Shown here: positions 1-9,529 of the stretch, in pieces
Layout: each line of letters opens with the position of its first letter
How positions within the stretch are numbered: the first letter of the stretch is position 1
Assembly (NCBI RefSeq): GCF_003480915.1
Contig: NZ_QUKD01000002.1
Span: 552,091 to 616,090, forward strand
Direction: 5' to 3'
Source: Parabacteroides sp. TM07-1AC
GTDB lineage: Bacteria > Bacteroidota > Bacteroidia > Bacteroidales > Tannerellaceae
DNA: 64,000 nucleotides
The notes under the pieces: generated by a model
Seen by the model: the letters and a program-made list of their open reading frames with translations, nothing else
What the model was told of the DNA's origin: nothing
Database searches by the model: none
Program-made: the position numbers and the translations under genes

Positions 1-1105
1 CTCTCAACCGAAAAGCATCTCGCCAATGTAACGAATTAGGCAAAGCATTCCCAATCACGGCAAAATCCTGATGACGATTTCCGCCAATCAACTTTCGGTG
101 ATAAGGTTTGCCATTTAGCCACAAGCCCTCAACACCTTTCATTTCGATACAACGAACCCCTATTCGTTGCTTATAACCATCTATCACCACCCCCTTTTCA
201 TCTTTCACATAAACGTTGAGCCAATAAAGGGATGGAGATTCGGGAGACCATAAAGAGGGATTCCTTACCTGCAAATTCGACTGAACCACGATCGCTTCTC
301 CCGAACTCACTCGATAAGCATTCTTTCCGGTAGCAACCACTGTACCCTCTCTATCCGTCAATGCATAAGAAACCATCCCCTTCCGAAGTTGTTTATATTC
401 ATTTCTCAAATGAAGCCTAATATCCACTTTCGCTTTTTCTTCATTTACCTCCGGATAAGAAATAAAGATACCTCCGCCACCTTTTTCTTTTTCATAATTC
501 GGATCAGTAATAAACAATTTATCATGTGTTATAAGCCAACAATCCCTATATATACCTCCAAAATAAGAAAAATCAAGTGCACGCTGCGGTTTTCCGGGAG
601 GATAAGACGAGTCATCACTATTATCAGCACATACGGCTATCACATTCTCTGCCCCATACTTCAACCAAGAACTTAAATCTGCAATGACAGGCAAATATCC
701 TCCATAATGCTTTTTGATCAATTGACCATTTATCCAAACTTCAGATTTTCCCATAATCCCTTCAAAATGGATCATTACTTTTTTATTTCTCCATTCTGCA
801 TCAACCAAAAAATGTTTGCGATACCAAACCTTTCCCTGATAATTGATATTTCCACTTGCTTCTTCTGGCAACAGTTCTATTCCATTAGGCAAAGAAACGA
901 CCGCCCAAGTAGAATCCACCAATTCTAGAGCACCTCCATTGGCTATATCTCCTTTATGAAAGCGCCAAGCAACGTTCATATTATATACACACCTACCACT
1001 ATTAGTCAACTCATAAAATCCGGCAGTTGAAAATCGAGATTCGCTTCCTTTCCCCCAGTTAATACCCGTCAGCAGACACAATAATACTATAACTATCGAT
1101 CTCAT
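1..1105 (-). CDS. Glycoside hydrolase family 2 (beta-galactosidase-like), 5' part only
   Basis: The gene starts at the ATG at 1105 and runs off the left edge, so about 368 N-terminal residues are visible. A hydrophobic signal peptide (MRSIVIVLLCLLTG) suggests export. The visible part has the GH2 sugar-binding jelly roll (WAVVSLPNGIELLPEE, WYRKHF, EVWINGQ, YFGGIYRDCWL), then an immunoglobulin-like domain, then the beginning of the TIM barrel with the GH2 motif GGNRHQD. The catalytic glutamates lie beyond the window, so activity and linkage cannot be judged. It is the last visible gene of the SusC/SusD locus and is separated from susD by a terminator-like hairpin, so it may be expressed less than susCD. 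GH2 also includes beta-glucuronidases and beta-mannosidases, and the visible part does not separate these. Confidence 0.85.
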   Translation of the reverse strand, partial: MRSIVIVLLCLLTGINWGKGSESRFSTAGFYELTNSGRCVYNMNVAWRFHKGDIANGGALELVDSTWAVVSLPNGIELLPEEASGNINYQGKVWYRKHFLVDAEWRNKKVMIHFEGIMGKSEVWINGQLIKKHYGGYLPVIADLSSWLKYGAENVIAVCADNSDDSSYPPGKPQRALDFSYFGGIYRDCWLITHDKLFITDPNYEKEKGGGGIFISYPEVNEEKAKVDIRLHLRNEYKQLRKGMVSYALTDREGTVVATGKNAYRVSSGEAIVVQSNLQVRNPSLWSPESPSLYWLNVYVKDEKGVVIDGYKQRIGVRCIEMKGVEGLWLNGKPYHRKLIGGNRHQDFAVIGNALPNSLHWRDAFRLR

Positions 1106-1122
1106 TTTTTTACTTTATGATT

Positions 1123-1159
1123 AAAAAAACATCCCGGATCCTATCAACGAATTCCGGGA
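1123..1159 (-). terminator. Intrinsic terminator between susD and GH2
   Basis: On the minus strand a 7-bp stem (TCCCGGA/TCCGGGA, 1132-1138 and 1153-1159) is followed by seven T residues (1123-1129). It sits just after the SusD stop and only 18 nt before the GH2 start, so it probably attenuates GH2 expression and does not isolate the gene. Confidence 0.65.
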
Positions 1160-1183
1160 CATTTTTATTTCAATTCAATCAAA

Positions 1184-2818
1184 TTACCAATTGGGATTTT
1201 GTGTCAAATTTTCATTCAAATCACGGGCATCTTGAGGCACAGGCCACAGATACATGTGATCTTTCCACACTCTTGTTTCCATGAAGATATTCTCCCGCTT
1301 ACCGGATTCTGTCATTTTAGCAAAACCATAGGCATCGCCTCCTCTTACCTTATCACAAATTTTCCAACGGATAATATCATAATAGCGCAATCCTTCCATA
1401 GCAAATTCCACACGACGCTCATGGCGCAATTTGTCACGCAAATCACTCTGATTCGTTACTTGTACATTTTTCGGCAACCTTGCCCTATCACGCACATCAT
1501 TAATTAAAGCAACCGCCTCATCCAAATTTTCATTTTTCTCAATCAAAGCTTCAGAACGCATCAATAACACATCTGCATACCGAATTATGCTCAGATTCTT
1601 ACCACCTAAAGTACGGTCGGCCTCTTCACCTTCCAAATCGACATATTTCGTAACCAAGAAGCCAGTATAAGAAGGATTTTTCTGGATATAATCTTTACTG
1701 TTCGGATCTTCTACACCAAATACAGATCTAACCGTCCCATTCGCTTTCCACTCCCAGCCTGGAGTTATAATAGTAGACTTCAAACGGGGATCCCGATATT
1801 CATATTCTCCATATCCACCATTTGCCGATACCTCTTCTCTCATTTGCACATACTTACAGTCCAATCTTTCACACTCACTTGTTGCATGACCACCCAAACA
1901 TTCATACTCATCTACCAGACTTTGCAGAGGGCGTAGACCAGTCCAACCCAAATATACAGAAGATGCGGGTGACAAATTACGATTTAATGCATGTACCTTC
2001 AATGGAGCCGAATATTGTTTCTCAAAAATAATTTCATTATTGTTTCCATCAGCCTGCGGGCGGAACAATTCTTCATAACTATTCTTGTCCGCATTTCCAT
2101 CAAATGCGCGGTATAAGCCATAATTACCAGAATCGATAATCGCCTTCGTATATTCCAAAACTTTATCGTAGTTCTTTTCATGCAAATAAATTCTAGCCAA
2201 GAAAGCTTTCACAACATTCTCATTGACACGTCCTGTTTCAGACGAAGTATCTTTCTGAATATCAACCAGGACTTCATTCAATTCTGTCAAAATAAAATTC
2301 AACACCTCTTCACGTGGCTGACGAGAGGTCTGTCTGGATTCATCAATTGTCAAAACTTTCGTTACTAACGGAATATCACCAAAGTAGAATAACATATCGT
2401 AATACAAGAAAGCACGAATAAAACGAACTTCTGCCCGCATGTGATCATACTGTTCCGAACTTACGGATTCTTTCGCTTTCTCCAATCCTTCCAATACATA
2501 ATTCAAATTAGCGATCTCAGAATATTTCCATTCATTTTTCACTTTTCCGGTATAAGCCGTCATGGAACCGTCCGCCATCACTGCATTCCCGCTCCAAATA
2601 GCATTATCTGTAAATCCATCCCGGAAAACAAGAAGATTATCCCCATCATCATTATACAGATGGACATAACAATTATCCACCATCATTTTTGCCTGGCTTT
2701 CATCTTTCCACCAATCATCTTCCGTTATTTGATCAAGAGGAGGCGTGGTCAAAAAATCATCACAACCTGTCAAAACAATCATCCCCAGCAATATCAGATA
2801 ATATTTTATATTTTTCAT
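1184..2818 (-). CDS. SusD/RagB family outer-membrane glycan-binding lipoprotein
   Basis: This is a 544-residue lipoprotein with a lipobox ending LTGC at Cys19, so it should be exported and anchored in the outer membrane. The N-terminal DDFLTTPPLDQ region is typical of SusD proteins. The TPR-like helices (residues about 60-240) and the C-terminal SusD segment (SIIRYADVLLMRSEALIE, then a WPVPQ segment near the end) are clear. It would bind a glycan and deliver it to the TonB-dependent transporter encoded immediately upstream, 12 bp away on the same strand. The substrate cannot be read from sequence, but the neighbouring GH2 enzyme suggests a galactose- or glucuronate-containing glycan. The family assignment is very secure. 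Confidence 0.95.
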   Translation of the reverse strand: MKNIKYYLILLGMIVLTGCDDFLTTPPLDQITEDDWWKDESQAKMMVDNCYVHLYNDDGDNLLVFRDGFTDNAIWSGNAVMADGSMTAYTGKVKNEWKYSEIANLNYVLEGLEKAKESVSSEQYDHMRAEVRFIRAFLYYDMLFYFGDIPLVTKVLTIDESRQTSRQPREEVLNFILTELNEVLVDIQKDTSSETGRVNENVVKAFLARIYLHEKNYDKVLEYTKAIIDSGNYGLYRAFDGNADKNSYEELFRPQADGNNNEIIFEKQYSAPLKVHALNRNLSPASSVYLGWTGLRPLQSLVDEYECLGGHATSECERLDCKYVQMREEVSANGGYGEYEYRDPRLKSTIITPGWEWKANGTVRSVFGVEDPNSKDYIQKNPSYTGFLVTKYVDLEGEEADRTLGGKNLSIIRYADVLLMRSEALIEKNENLDEAVALINDVRDRARLPKNVQVTNQSDLRDKLRHERRVEFAMEGLRYYDIIRWKICDKVRGGDAYGFAKMTESGKRENIFMETRVWKDHMYLWPVPQDARDLNENLTQNPNW

Positions 2819-2830
2819 GACTGTACTTTA

Positions 2831-5800
2831 TTAAAATTGAACATTCAAACCAAAAGAATAGGTTCTTGACAAAGGATATGTATACGCATTGGATGTTTCC
2901 GGATCATAGCCCGGAACAAAATTATCAATCGTAAACAAATTAGAAGCTGAGAAAAACAGACGCAAATTAGAAAAGCCTGAATTCTTCAACAAATCATTAG
3001 AGAAATTATATCCCACTTGCAAATTTTTCATACGAAAATACCCTGCATTGATTTTCCAAAAATCCGATTTTTCATAATTGAAAGAAGCTTGATCGGAAGT
3101 CAAAATACGCGGATATTCAGCATCTCGATTATCCTCTCTCCAATAATCCAACTGGTGCACAAACACCGGGCCTCCTCCTCCATCGCTTAACGGCTGGATA
3201 CCAGGACCACTCATAATATAATCCTTCTTCCCAATACCTTGAAACAACATACTTATATCAAAGCCTTTCCAAGCAGCATTCAAACGCAAGCCATACAAAT
3301 AATGCGGATTAGGATCACCTATAACAACACGGTCATCTCCATCGATCTTGTCATCATTATTCTGATTCTTATATTTGATATCTCCCGGTTTATTTTTCAC
3401 ATTTTGGAATGGAGAATTTGCAATATCTTCTTCCGACTCGAAAAAACCCAATGCTTCATATCCATAAATAGATTTCATCGGCAGTCCTTCAGCCGTATAA
3501 CCATCTTTCCAAGGACCTGTTCCTGCCAAATCCAAAACTTTATTCTTATTATTTGAAAGATTGGCTTGGATAGAGTAACTTACTTCACCGACTTTATCGT
3601 TCCAACTTAATTCCATTTCCCAACCACGATTCTCTACTTCTCCGATATTCACATTCGGTTTTCCAAAACCATATTCCATCGGGACAGGTAAACCGATCAA
3701 AATTTCATTCGTATTCTTGATATAATAATCGAATGTAACTCCCAAGCGATTTTTCAAAAAATAAGCATCAGTTCCCACATCGAACATGGTCGTTTTTTCC
3801 CAACCCAAATCGGTATTACCCAACGTTTTCAAATAGGCAGTCTGTACATAAGAGTTATTCAATGCGACTCCTCCCATCGCTATCGTTGTATAACTCGGAT
3901 ACAATCCTAATCCGGAAGAAGCTCCGGTTTTACCCCATGAAGCACGAATTTTCATATCATCCAGAAATGAAGAGGTCACCCCCATGAAGTTTTCCCCTGA
4001 AATACGCCATGCAGCTGAAACAGAAGGGAAAGTTGACCAACGATGGCCACTGGCAAAACGAGAAGAACCATCAGAACGCACCTTCAAAGACAATAAATAT
4101 TTACCCGCATAATCATAATTCATACTTCCGATAAAAGAAGCAATTGCCCAATGTTCTGCATTCCCATCATTACTCCAATTATCTTTAGATCCTCCAGTCA
4201 AAACATGTACGATATCCGTCGGATAACCATCCCGATAAGCATTGATCCAATCATAACGCTGATTTTCCTGCTGATAACCGGCTAAAACATCAATAGAATG
4301 TTTTCCAAATGTTTTCTGATAAGTCAACAACGCCTGCAAATTATAATATGCAGTAGAAGTACGTTCTTCTTTCATTGAATTGATCCCCTTGGTAGTCACC
4401 TCCTGTGTGAAAAAATCCGTAAAAGAAATTTCACGCCCAAACGTCGAAGTCTTACCAAAGATATAATTTACATTGGCTAGTCCGGTCAACTTCAAACCGT
4501 CAATAAACTCATAACTCATCTTAAAAATACCGGAAGCATCATGTTTATCCCACAAATCATGCCCAAACTCATGTATATAAGCAATCGGATTTATAATTGC
4601 TTTCGGATTATATCCATAACTTCCATCAGTATAGTAAGCGATGTTGGTCGGATTCATTTTATATACATCTATAATATTGTTATCCATTGAGATAACTTCA
4701 TCTTTCTTACGTAGAATATATCTCATATCAAAAGATATATTAAACTTGTTCGTTACCTGAACATCCACATTTGAACGCACGTTGAACACATCATGTTCTA
4801 CTTCAGGAATCACACCTGTCTGATGGTCAAAACCTCCACTCAAATAATATTTTACACTTTCTGTTCCACCAGTTGCTGCAATCGAATGGCGGGTTGTAAT
4901 ACTATTCTGAAACATCAAATCCAACCAATTGGTATTTGGATAACGGTTCGGATCTTCGCCACTTGCAAATTTTCTTATATCATCTTCTGAATAGACATCA
5001 CTACGTCCTATATTACGCTGAGATTCATTATAAATTCTAGCATATTCGGCAGATCCCACCATTTCCGGCATATCAGTCGGAGTATTTACACCGACATATC
5101 CATTATAGCGAAAAGTAGGTTTTCCCAGTTGCCCACGTTTTGTTGTTACCAAAATAACGCCATGAGCTGCCCGAGAACCATAAATAGCAGCAGATGCAGC
5201 ATCTTTCAAAACAGTTACACTTTCTATATCTTCTACATTCAAATAATTAAATTCACTCGGAACTCCATCCACTAATAAAAGAGGAGATCCGCTTTCATTC
5301 AAAGATGTAGCCCCGCGTAACTGCATGGATGAAGCGCTACCCGGACGACCTGATTGTACGATACTCAAGCCAGGAACGGCTCCCTGCAAAGCATCTGTAA
5401 TCGTTTGAGACGGTTTATTAGTCAAAACATCTGCTTTAACAGCAGTTACTGCTGTAGTCAGATTTCCTTTTTTCACAGTACCATATCCGACAACGACGAC
5501 TTCTTCCAAACTTTGCAAATCTTCTTTCAGAGTAATCGTCCAGTTTTTCCTTCCTTTCACCGGAACTTGTTGCTCCACATAGCCAATGTAAGAGATCACT
5601 AAAGATGCATTCTCCGAAGGTATTTCCAATGAGAATTTTCCATTGATATCTGTCACCGTACCGATTGTTGTTCCTTTCACAAACACATTCGCTCCAATTA
5701 TCAACGTCCCTGCCTCGTCTGTAATAATTCCCTGGATAACTTTTCCTGATTGCTGAGCGACAGTCTCTCCCTGTATCTTCACCCGTTTTGTCAACACGAT

Positions 5801-6148
5801 ATAATCGTCTTCGAAAACGTATGACACACCCGAGTTCTTAAAAATACGGTTCAAGCAATCGGCTACAGCATTTTCGCCTTCATTCAATGAAACTGTTTTA
5901 TTTACGTCAATTTCTCCCTTATTATAGACAAACAGATAGTCGGTCTCCTTTTCAACCTGATTGATAAAAGTCCCGATTGTCATACGACCGTTTGCGATGT
6001 TTACTTTTGCCGTCTGCGAATTTACATTCGACGCATAAGATGCAAACAAGCAGACAAACAAGAACAATGTTGAAATTCTCATAATATTAAAAAACTTCTT
6101 AAAGTGTTTTCTTTGAAATAATAAGATTGACAAAGCATATTTTTCCAT
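2831..6148 (-). CDS. SusC/RagA TonB-linked outer-membrane transporter with STN signalling domain
   Basis: This is a 1105-residue TonB-dependent transporter. The N-terminus has the long n-region common in this family before the hydrophobic signal (MRISTLFLFVCLFASY, about residues 23-38). An STN (secretin/TonB short N-terminal) domain follows at about 50-122, then a carboxypeptidase-regulatory-like beta-sandwich at 136-208, a TonB-box-like EEVVVVGYG at 215-223, a plug at about 224-340 and a long beta-barrel ending in NVQF. The STN domain is the part that in this family contacts a FecR-type anti-sigma protein, and such a gene lies just upstream (6348-7313). This predicts a trans-envelope cascade in which substrate loading releases the ECF sigma factor. 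It is paired with susD, 12 bp downstream. Confidence 0.95.
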   Translation of the reverse strand: MEKYALSILLFQRKHFKKFFNIMRISTLFLFVCLFASYASNVNSQTAKVNIANGRMTIGTFINQVEKETDYLFVYNKGEIDVNKTVSLNEGENAVADCLNRIFKNSGVSYVFEDDYIVLTKRVKIQGETVAQQSGKVIQGIITDEAGTLIIGANVFVKGTTIGTVTDINGKFSLEIPSENASLVISYIGYVEQQVPVKGRKNWTITLKEDLQSLEEVVVVGYGTVKKGNLTTAVTAVKADVLTNKPSQTITDALQGAVPGLSIVQSGRPGSASSMQLRGATSLNESGSPLLLVDGVPSEFNYLNVEDIESVTVLKDAASAAIYGSRAAHGVILVTTKRGQLGKPTFRYNGYVGVNTPTDMPEMVGSAEYARIYNESQRNIGRSDVYSEDDIRKFASGEDPNRYPNTNWLDLMFQNSITTRHSIAATGGTESVKYYLSGGFDHQTGVIPEVEHDVFNVRSNVDVQVTNKFNISFDMRYILRKKDEVISMDNNIIDVYKMNPTNIAYYTDGSYGYNPKAIINPIAYIHEFGHDLWDKHDASGIFKMSYEFIDGLKLTGLANVNYIFGKTSTFGREISFTDFFTQEVTTKGINSMKEERTSTAYYNLQALLTYQKTFGKHSIDVLAGYQQENQRYDWINAYRDGYPTDIVHVLTGGSKDNWSNDGNAEHWAIASFIGSMNYDYAGKYLLSLKVRSDGSSRFASGHRWSTFPSVSAAWRISGENFMGVTSSFLDDMKIRASWGKTGASSGLGLYPSYTTIAMGGVALNNSYVQTAYLKTLGNTDLGWEKTTMFDVGTDAYFLKNRLGVTFDYYIKNTNEILIGLPVPMEYGFGKPNVNIGEVENRGWEMELSWNDKVGEVSYSIQANLSNNKNKVLDLAGTGPWKDGYTAEGLPMKSIYGYEALGFFESEEDIANSPFQNVKNKPGDIKYKNQNNDDKIDGDDRVVIGDPNPHYLYGLRLNAAWKGFDISMLFQGIGKKDYIMSGPGIQPLSDGGGGPVFVHQLDYWREDNRDAEYPRILTSDQASFNYEKSDFWKINAGYFRMKNLQVGYNFSNDLLKNSGFSNLRLFFSASNLFTIDNFVPGYDPETSNAYTYPLSRTYSFGLNVQF

Positions 6149-6204
6149 ACCTTTGTATAATTAAATGTTTAATACTTTTTCGACTAAGAGTGTTAGATGT
6201 ATTG

Positions 6205-6230
6205 CTGACAGGTGGTGGAACACCTGTCAG
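6205..6230. repeat. Perfect 10-bp inverted repeat in the susC leader
   Basis: CTGACAGGTG (6205-6214) and its exact complement (6221-6230) flank a 6-nt loop. It lies between the fecR stop and the susC start, about 57 bp before susC. No T-run follows on the minus strand, so a regulatory hairpin or operator is as likely as a terminator. Confidence 0.5.
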
Positions 6231-6347
6231 CTCTTTATTTATAAAAAGATTTCTTATTTTTAAACCATAGGCATATTATTTTTAAGGTTACACATACTTT
6301 CCTGTATTTATATAGTTAACTCCTCCATATGGAAATTTGGAAATTAT

Positions 6348-7313
6348 TTATTGCAAAAGAATCTGATTACGATCATCGTCTTTGGTGTAAGTGAACGGAT
6401 ATACTATTTGCAACTTTTTCAAAACACTTTCTACCCCATCCCTTTGTCGAAATTTCCCCGTATAGCGGAAATTACCGAGTTTTGTATCCTTCACAATAAT
6501 TGAGACATCATAGTAAAGCTCTAATTTCTTTATAATATCAGTTAATAGCATATCATCAAAAATGAATACGCCATCCCTCCAAGACATAAAATCAGTATTA
6601 GTAAATAAAGAAATTTCCGATGAATGATCGGACACAACTATTTGTTGCTGCGGACGTAGTGCATAATTACGACTCCTATCATTTACACAGGATACAGAAA
6701 CGCTTCCTTCAAGTAAGGACGTTACAAAATACATTTCAGAATCATATGCACTCACATTGAATTTTGTTCCAGTCACTTTTATATCCATCTTATTCGTTTT
6801 TACGATAAAAGGACTTCCCGTATCCTTTTCGACCTCAAAGAAAGCTTCCCCATTCAGTTCGACTTCCCGTTGTTTCAAATCGAAATGTTCAGGGTAACGT
6901 AATCTGGAATTAGCATTCAGCCAGACTTCCGTACCATCAGCTAACAAAACTTTCGCCCGCTGTCCTGCTGGCGTTGAAAATTCCTGATAACGAACCAATT
7001 CATCCTTCATATTCCCCGTATATGTCATCAATAAATAAGTCGACAAGACAGAAAAAATCATTATGGCTGCGTAACTAGCAATCTTCCTGAAACCTAAAAA
7101 GAACGTACGCTTTCTTCGTAAACTGACAAATGAACGATACTGCATATCGGAAGCCATACGATCTTCCTTAGCCATAGAAACAAGTGCTGATAAATTTTGC
7201 ATATCAGCAGCTTCCTTCCTGTCACCGACATCTTCTTTCAATCGACGGAAAAGAGTTTGCTTTTCTTCAGACGAGATATTTCCCGTCAAATACTTTGATA
7301 ATAAATCCAACAT
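6348..7313 (-). CDS. FecR-family anti-sigma factor
   Basis: This is a 321-residue inner-membrane protein. Residues 1-85 form a cytoplasmic anti-sigma segment, one membrane helix follows (ASYAAIMIFSVLSTYLLMTY, about 90-110), and the periplasmic part carries the FecR domain (TPAGQRAKVLLADGTEVWLN, then GEAFFEV and VTGTKFNVSAY) plus the C-terminal DUF4974-type segment. It should hold the ECF sigma factor encoded just upstream (7384-7926) and respond to the STN domain of the SusC protein encoded downstream. The gene order sigma-fecR-susC-susD-hydrolase is classical for glycan loci regulated by ECF/FecR in Bacteroidales. Confidence 0.93.
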   Translation of the reverse strand: MLDLLSKYLTGNISSEEKQTLFRRLKEDVGDRKEAADMQNLSALVSMAKEDRMASDMQYRSFVSLRRKRTFFLGFRKIASYAAIMIFSVLSTYLLMTYTGNMKDELVRYQEFSTPAGQRAKVLLADGTEVWLNANSRLRYPEHFDLKQREVELNGEAFFEVEKDTGSPFIVKTNKMDIKVTGTKFNVSAYDSEMYFVTSLLEGSVSVSCVNDRSRNYALRPQQQIVVSDHSSEISLFTNTDFMSWRDGVFIFDDMLLTDIIKKLELYYDVSIIVKDTKLGNFRYTGKFRQRDGVESVLKKLQIVYPFTYTKDDDRNQILLQ

Positions 7314-7383
7314 ATTTCTTCCTTATATATAAGTTAAACTCTTATCTCTGGAAAGACCACTATAAGCCAATCAGAAATAAATA

Positions 7384-7926
7384 TTATTTAACAAGGAATA
7401 ATAATAGGGGCAGATAATTTTTTAGTTCAACACGTAGTTTCTTTAAAGCTGTGACTATATGATTTTCAACAGTATTTACAGAAATACCCAATTCTTCCGA
7501 TATTTCTTTATACTTCAATCCTTCTATACGACTTTTAATAAAGACTTCCCGGCAACGCTCCGGCAGGGCATCAAGAGCCCGTTTTATGGCTTCCTGCAAT
7601 TCCGTTTCCGATTGATAAGAATAATCCAACGATTCCAAGGCATACAGTTTGAAACTTAGCTCTTCCTTCATCTGAAGATTATATTCTTCCTCTATCAGTT
7701 TGTGTCGCAGAAAACTAAGGCACTTATTCTTAACAAGGGTAAATAAATAGGTGGTTAATGTATAAGTAATTTCAAGTTCATCTTTTTTTTCCCAAAGCAC
7801 CAAAAAAACATCCTGTACTATATTCTCGGCGTCTTCATCTGCCAAAACATAGTTTTTGGCAAATCCAAACATCTTCGGATAGTACAACTTATATATCCTT
7901 TCAAAATCACTTTGAATATAATTCAT
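7384..7926 (-). CDS. ECF RNA polymerase sigma factor (Bacteroidales FecI type)
   Basis: The predicted protein has 180 residues, starting at the ATG at 7926 (MNYIQSDFERIYKLYYPKMF). Region 2 is visible (AENIVQDVFLVLWEKKDEL) and so is region 4 (LPERCREVFIKSRIEGLKY, with the helix-turn-helix around ISVNTVENH). The reading frame stays open to a TTG at 7953, but that codon lies inside a good -7 promoter box (7951-7958), which favours the ATG. It is followed 70 bp later by fecR. By family knowledge it directs transcription of the downstream susCD operon when FecR is signalled. Confidence 0.92.
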   Translation of the reverse strand: MNYIQSDFERIYKLYYPKMFGFAKNYVLADEDAENIVQDVFLVLWEKKDELEITYTLTTYLFTLVKNKCLSFLRHKLIEEEYNLQMKEELSFKLYALESLDYSYQSETELQEAIKRALDALPERCREVFIKSRIEGLKYKEISEELGISVNTVENHIVTALKKLRVELKNYLPLLLFLVK

Positions 7927-7950
7927 ATTTATATACTTATTCCCTATTAG

Positions 7951-7958
7951 CAAAAGTA
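7951..7958 (-). promoter_or_regulatory. -7 promoter box for the ECF sigma gene
   Basis: TACTTTTG on the minus strand matches the Bacteroidales -7 consensus TAnnTTTG. It lies 25 nt upstream of the chosen ATG at 7926 and overlaps the alternative TTG start. No convincing -33 TTTG is seen. Confidence 0.55.
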
Positions 7959-8174
7959 ATATATTATTTCAACTTTTAAGCAATCGGATAAAATTAATGT
8001 ATTTTCTCTTCTAATAAGACATCACAACAAGAACTTCCCCAATAACACATAAACATCTATATGTAATAAATAAAAATAAAATGAAAGCATATACGCTTTT
8101 CACATAACTATCCTAACTGACAAAACATCTCTACCAGCCATTTATCAGTTCGTTTACAGTAATTTTTCGAGATA

Positions 8175-8286
8175 AAGTCCGTCCTAATAAATATTACCTG
8201 CCGGGAAACCAACACTCAAGTCCGAGATAATTGTTATAAAGTCCGAGACAGTTGGGATTAGCTGCCGGGTAATGGAAAGAAGTCCG
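8175..8286. repeat. Four AAGTCCG heptamers at 21-43 bp spacing
   Basis: AAGTCCG occurs at 8175, 8218, 8239 and 8280 (distances 43, 21 and 41 bp). Two copies extend to AAGTCCGAGA. CTGCCGGG also occurs twice between them. Spacings near multiples of two helical turns suggest protein-binding sites, but this is only inference. Confidence 0.4.
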
Positions 8287-8592
8287 GCAGATAAATGATT
8301 TTCTGAAGATGAAACCTCAAAAACAACCATAGATTGTAAAAAAAAGGAACTTATTCTCTCTGGAAGCATTTACAGAAAACACTTTTTCCACCTAACATTT
8401 TTATGCAGAAAGAAGTCGGAAAATATCCCCTTTCTCATTTACCATCCGGATAATCTCTAACAAAAAAGCAGCATGCTACCTTTTCTGCCTTTTTTCTTTC
8501 TAAATATCATTCAACAACTATAACTTCACAGCATTATTCAAAACAGATTGAGCAACCAGCCGTCTATACAACATTCTCAAAGAGATTAATTA

Positions 8593-8609
8593 TCAAAATG
8601 ACATTTTGA
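8593..8609. repeat. 17-bp palindrome downstream of the tonB-like gene
   Basis: TCAAAATG, one central base, then its exact complement. It lies 57 bp after the stop of the minus-strand TonB-like gene. No T-run follows, so it is either a weak terminator or a binding site. Confidence 0.4.
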
Positions 8610-8665
8610 CAATTCGTATATTGCATCAATAGACGCTACAAGCGAAAACAAAATAGAAATATCCT

Positions 8666-9529
8666 TTACGGAGCGAAAAGGACAGGAACAATAACCTGGG
8701 TCGTATCCACCTTCCAGTCCGGACCTTTTTCGATCAGGCGAAGCGCTTCCTTGTCTGCTGATGCGCACAGGCTTCGTTTGACTTCCAGATCGACCGGACG
8801 GCCTTTTTCATTGATATGGAATGCAACAACGACAGTTCCGGTCACCCCTTTACAGGTTGAGTCCTGCGGGTGAATCAATTCTTTACGCAAATATTCTTCA
8901 TAGGCTTTATAGCCTATAACAGGTTCCGGCCGGTGTATCGGGGCACGAGCCATAGTTGCATCCATCGCGACTTCTTCTTCCGCCACGATCATTTCTGCTA
9001 CATCGGCATCATCTTCAACGATAGACAAGACTTCAGCACTCGCAGGAGCAGCAGCCAAAGGGGCCGGCGTAGGTGTTGCCTGCCGCATTCTAGCTTCGGG
9101 CTTTTTTGCAGCTACCGGTGCTTGTTTTTGCATTGTTTCCGTTTCTTCCTGTAATTCAGGGGTAACAGCTGCCTGGGCGATCGCCGGTTCAGGAGGTGGC
9201 GGCGGTGTCACAGCTTTTTCCTGTATAACCATCGACTGTAACTCTTTCGGCATAGCGGCATCTCTGTTGAACCAAAAGTAACTGCCAAATCCCAGACAGA
9301 TCAACAAGCTGGCAGCAATACTCCATTTCGCGATCTGATCTCTTTGAGAACGGGTACGGCGGGAGATACGGCGGCGCATTGCTTCGATACTTTCCACATG
9401 GTTGCCCTCCACTGTCTGAAAACCATCCAGTGCGTCGGCCAGGAAAGGATCTTTCATCGCCTCTTTTTCCAGACGATGGGCTTCCTTGCCTTTTCGTGAA
9501 CCTTGTATGTATTGCAACAGATTTCTCAT
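8666..9529 (-). CDS. TonB-like energy-transducer protein with anti-sigma-like N-terminus
   Basis: This is a 287-residue protein. Residues 1-66 are cytoplasmic, basic and helical. One membrane helix follows (IAKWSIAASLLICLGFGSYF, about 66-85), then a Pro/Ala/Glu-rich periplasmic linker (residues 105-190), and a TonB C-terminal domain at about 200-287 (GTVVVAFHINEKGRPVDLEV, then DKEALRLIEKGPDW). The gene overlaps the upstream sigma gene by 4 bp (ATGA), so the N-terminal part may be a membrane anti-sigma. The linker carries AEVLSIVED (165-173) and AEEEV (183-187). Both are repeated in the same order in the divergent vWA protein. Whether it powers a transporter or only senses envelope state cannot be decided. 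Confidence 0.8.
   Translation of the reverse strand: MRNLLQYIQGSRKGKEAHRLEKEAMKDPFLADALDGFQTVEGNHVESIEAMRRRISRRTRSQRDQIAKWSIAASLLICLGFGSYFWFNRDAAMPKELQSMVIQEKAVTPPPPPEPAIAQAAVTPELQEETETMQKQAPVAAKKPEARMRQATPTPAPLAAAPASAEVLSIVEDDADVAEMIVAEEEVAMDATMARAPIHRPEPVIGYKAYEEYLRKELIHPQDSTCKGVTGTVVVAFHINEKGRPVDLEVKRSLCASADKEALRLIEKGPDWKVDTTQVIVPVLFAP

Larger units (their letters stand above)
7959..8665. other. 707-bp intergenic region, no supported gene
   Basis: This stretch separates the first glycan locus from the second sigma operon. No ORF here has family features or a good start. It contains four AAGTCCG heptamers (see 8175-8286) and a 17-bp palindrome (8593-8609). The base composition is AT-rich, typical of the intergenic DNA here. 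Confidence 0.6.
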
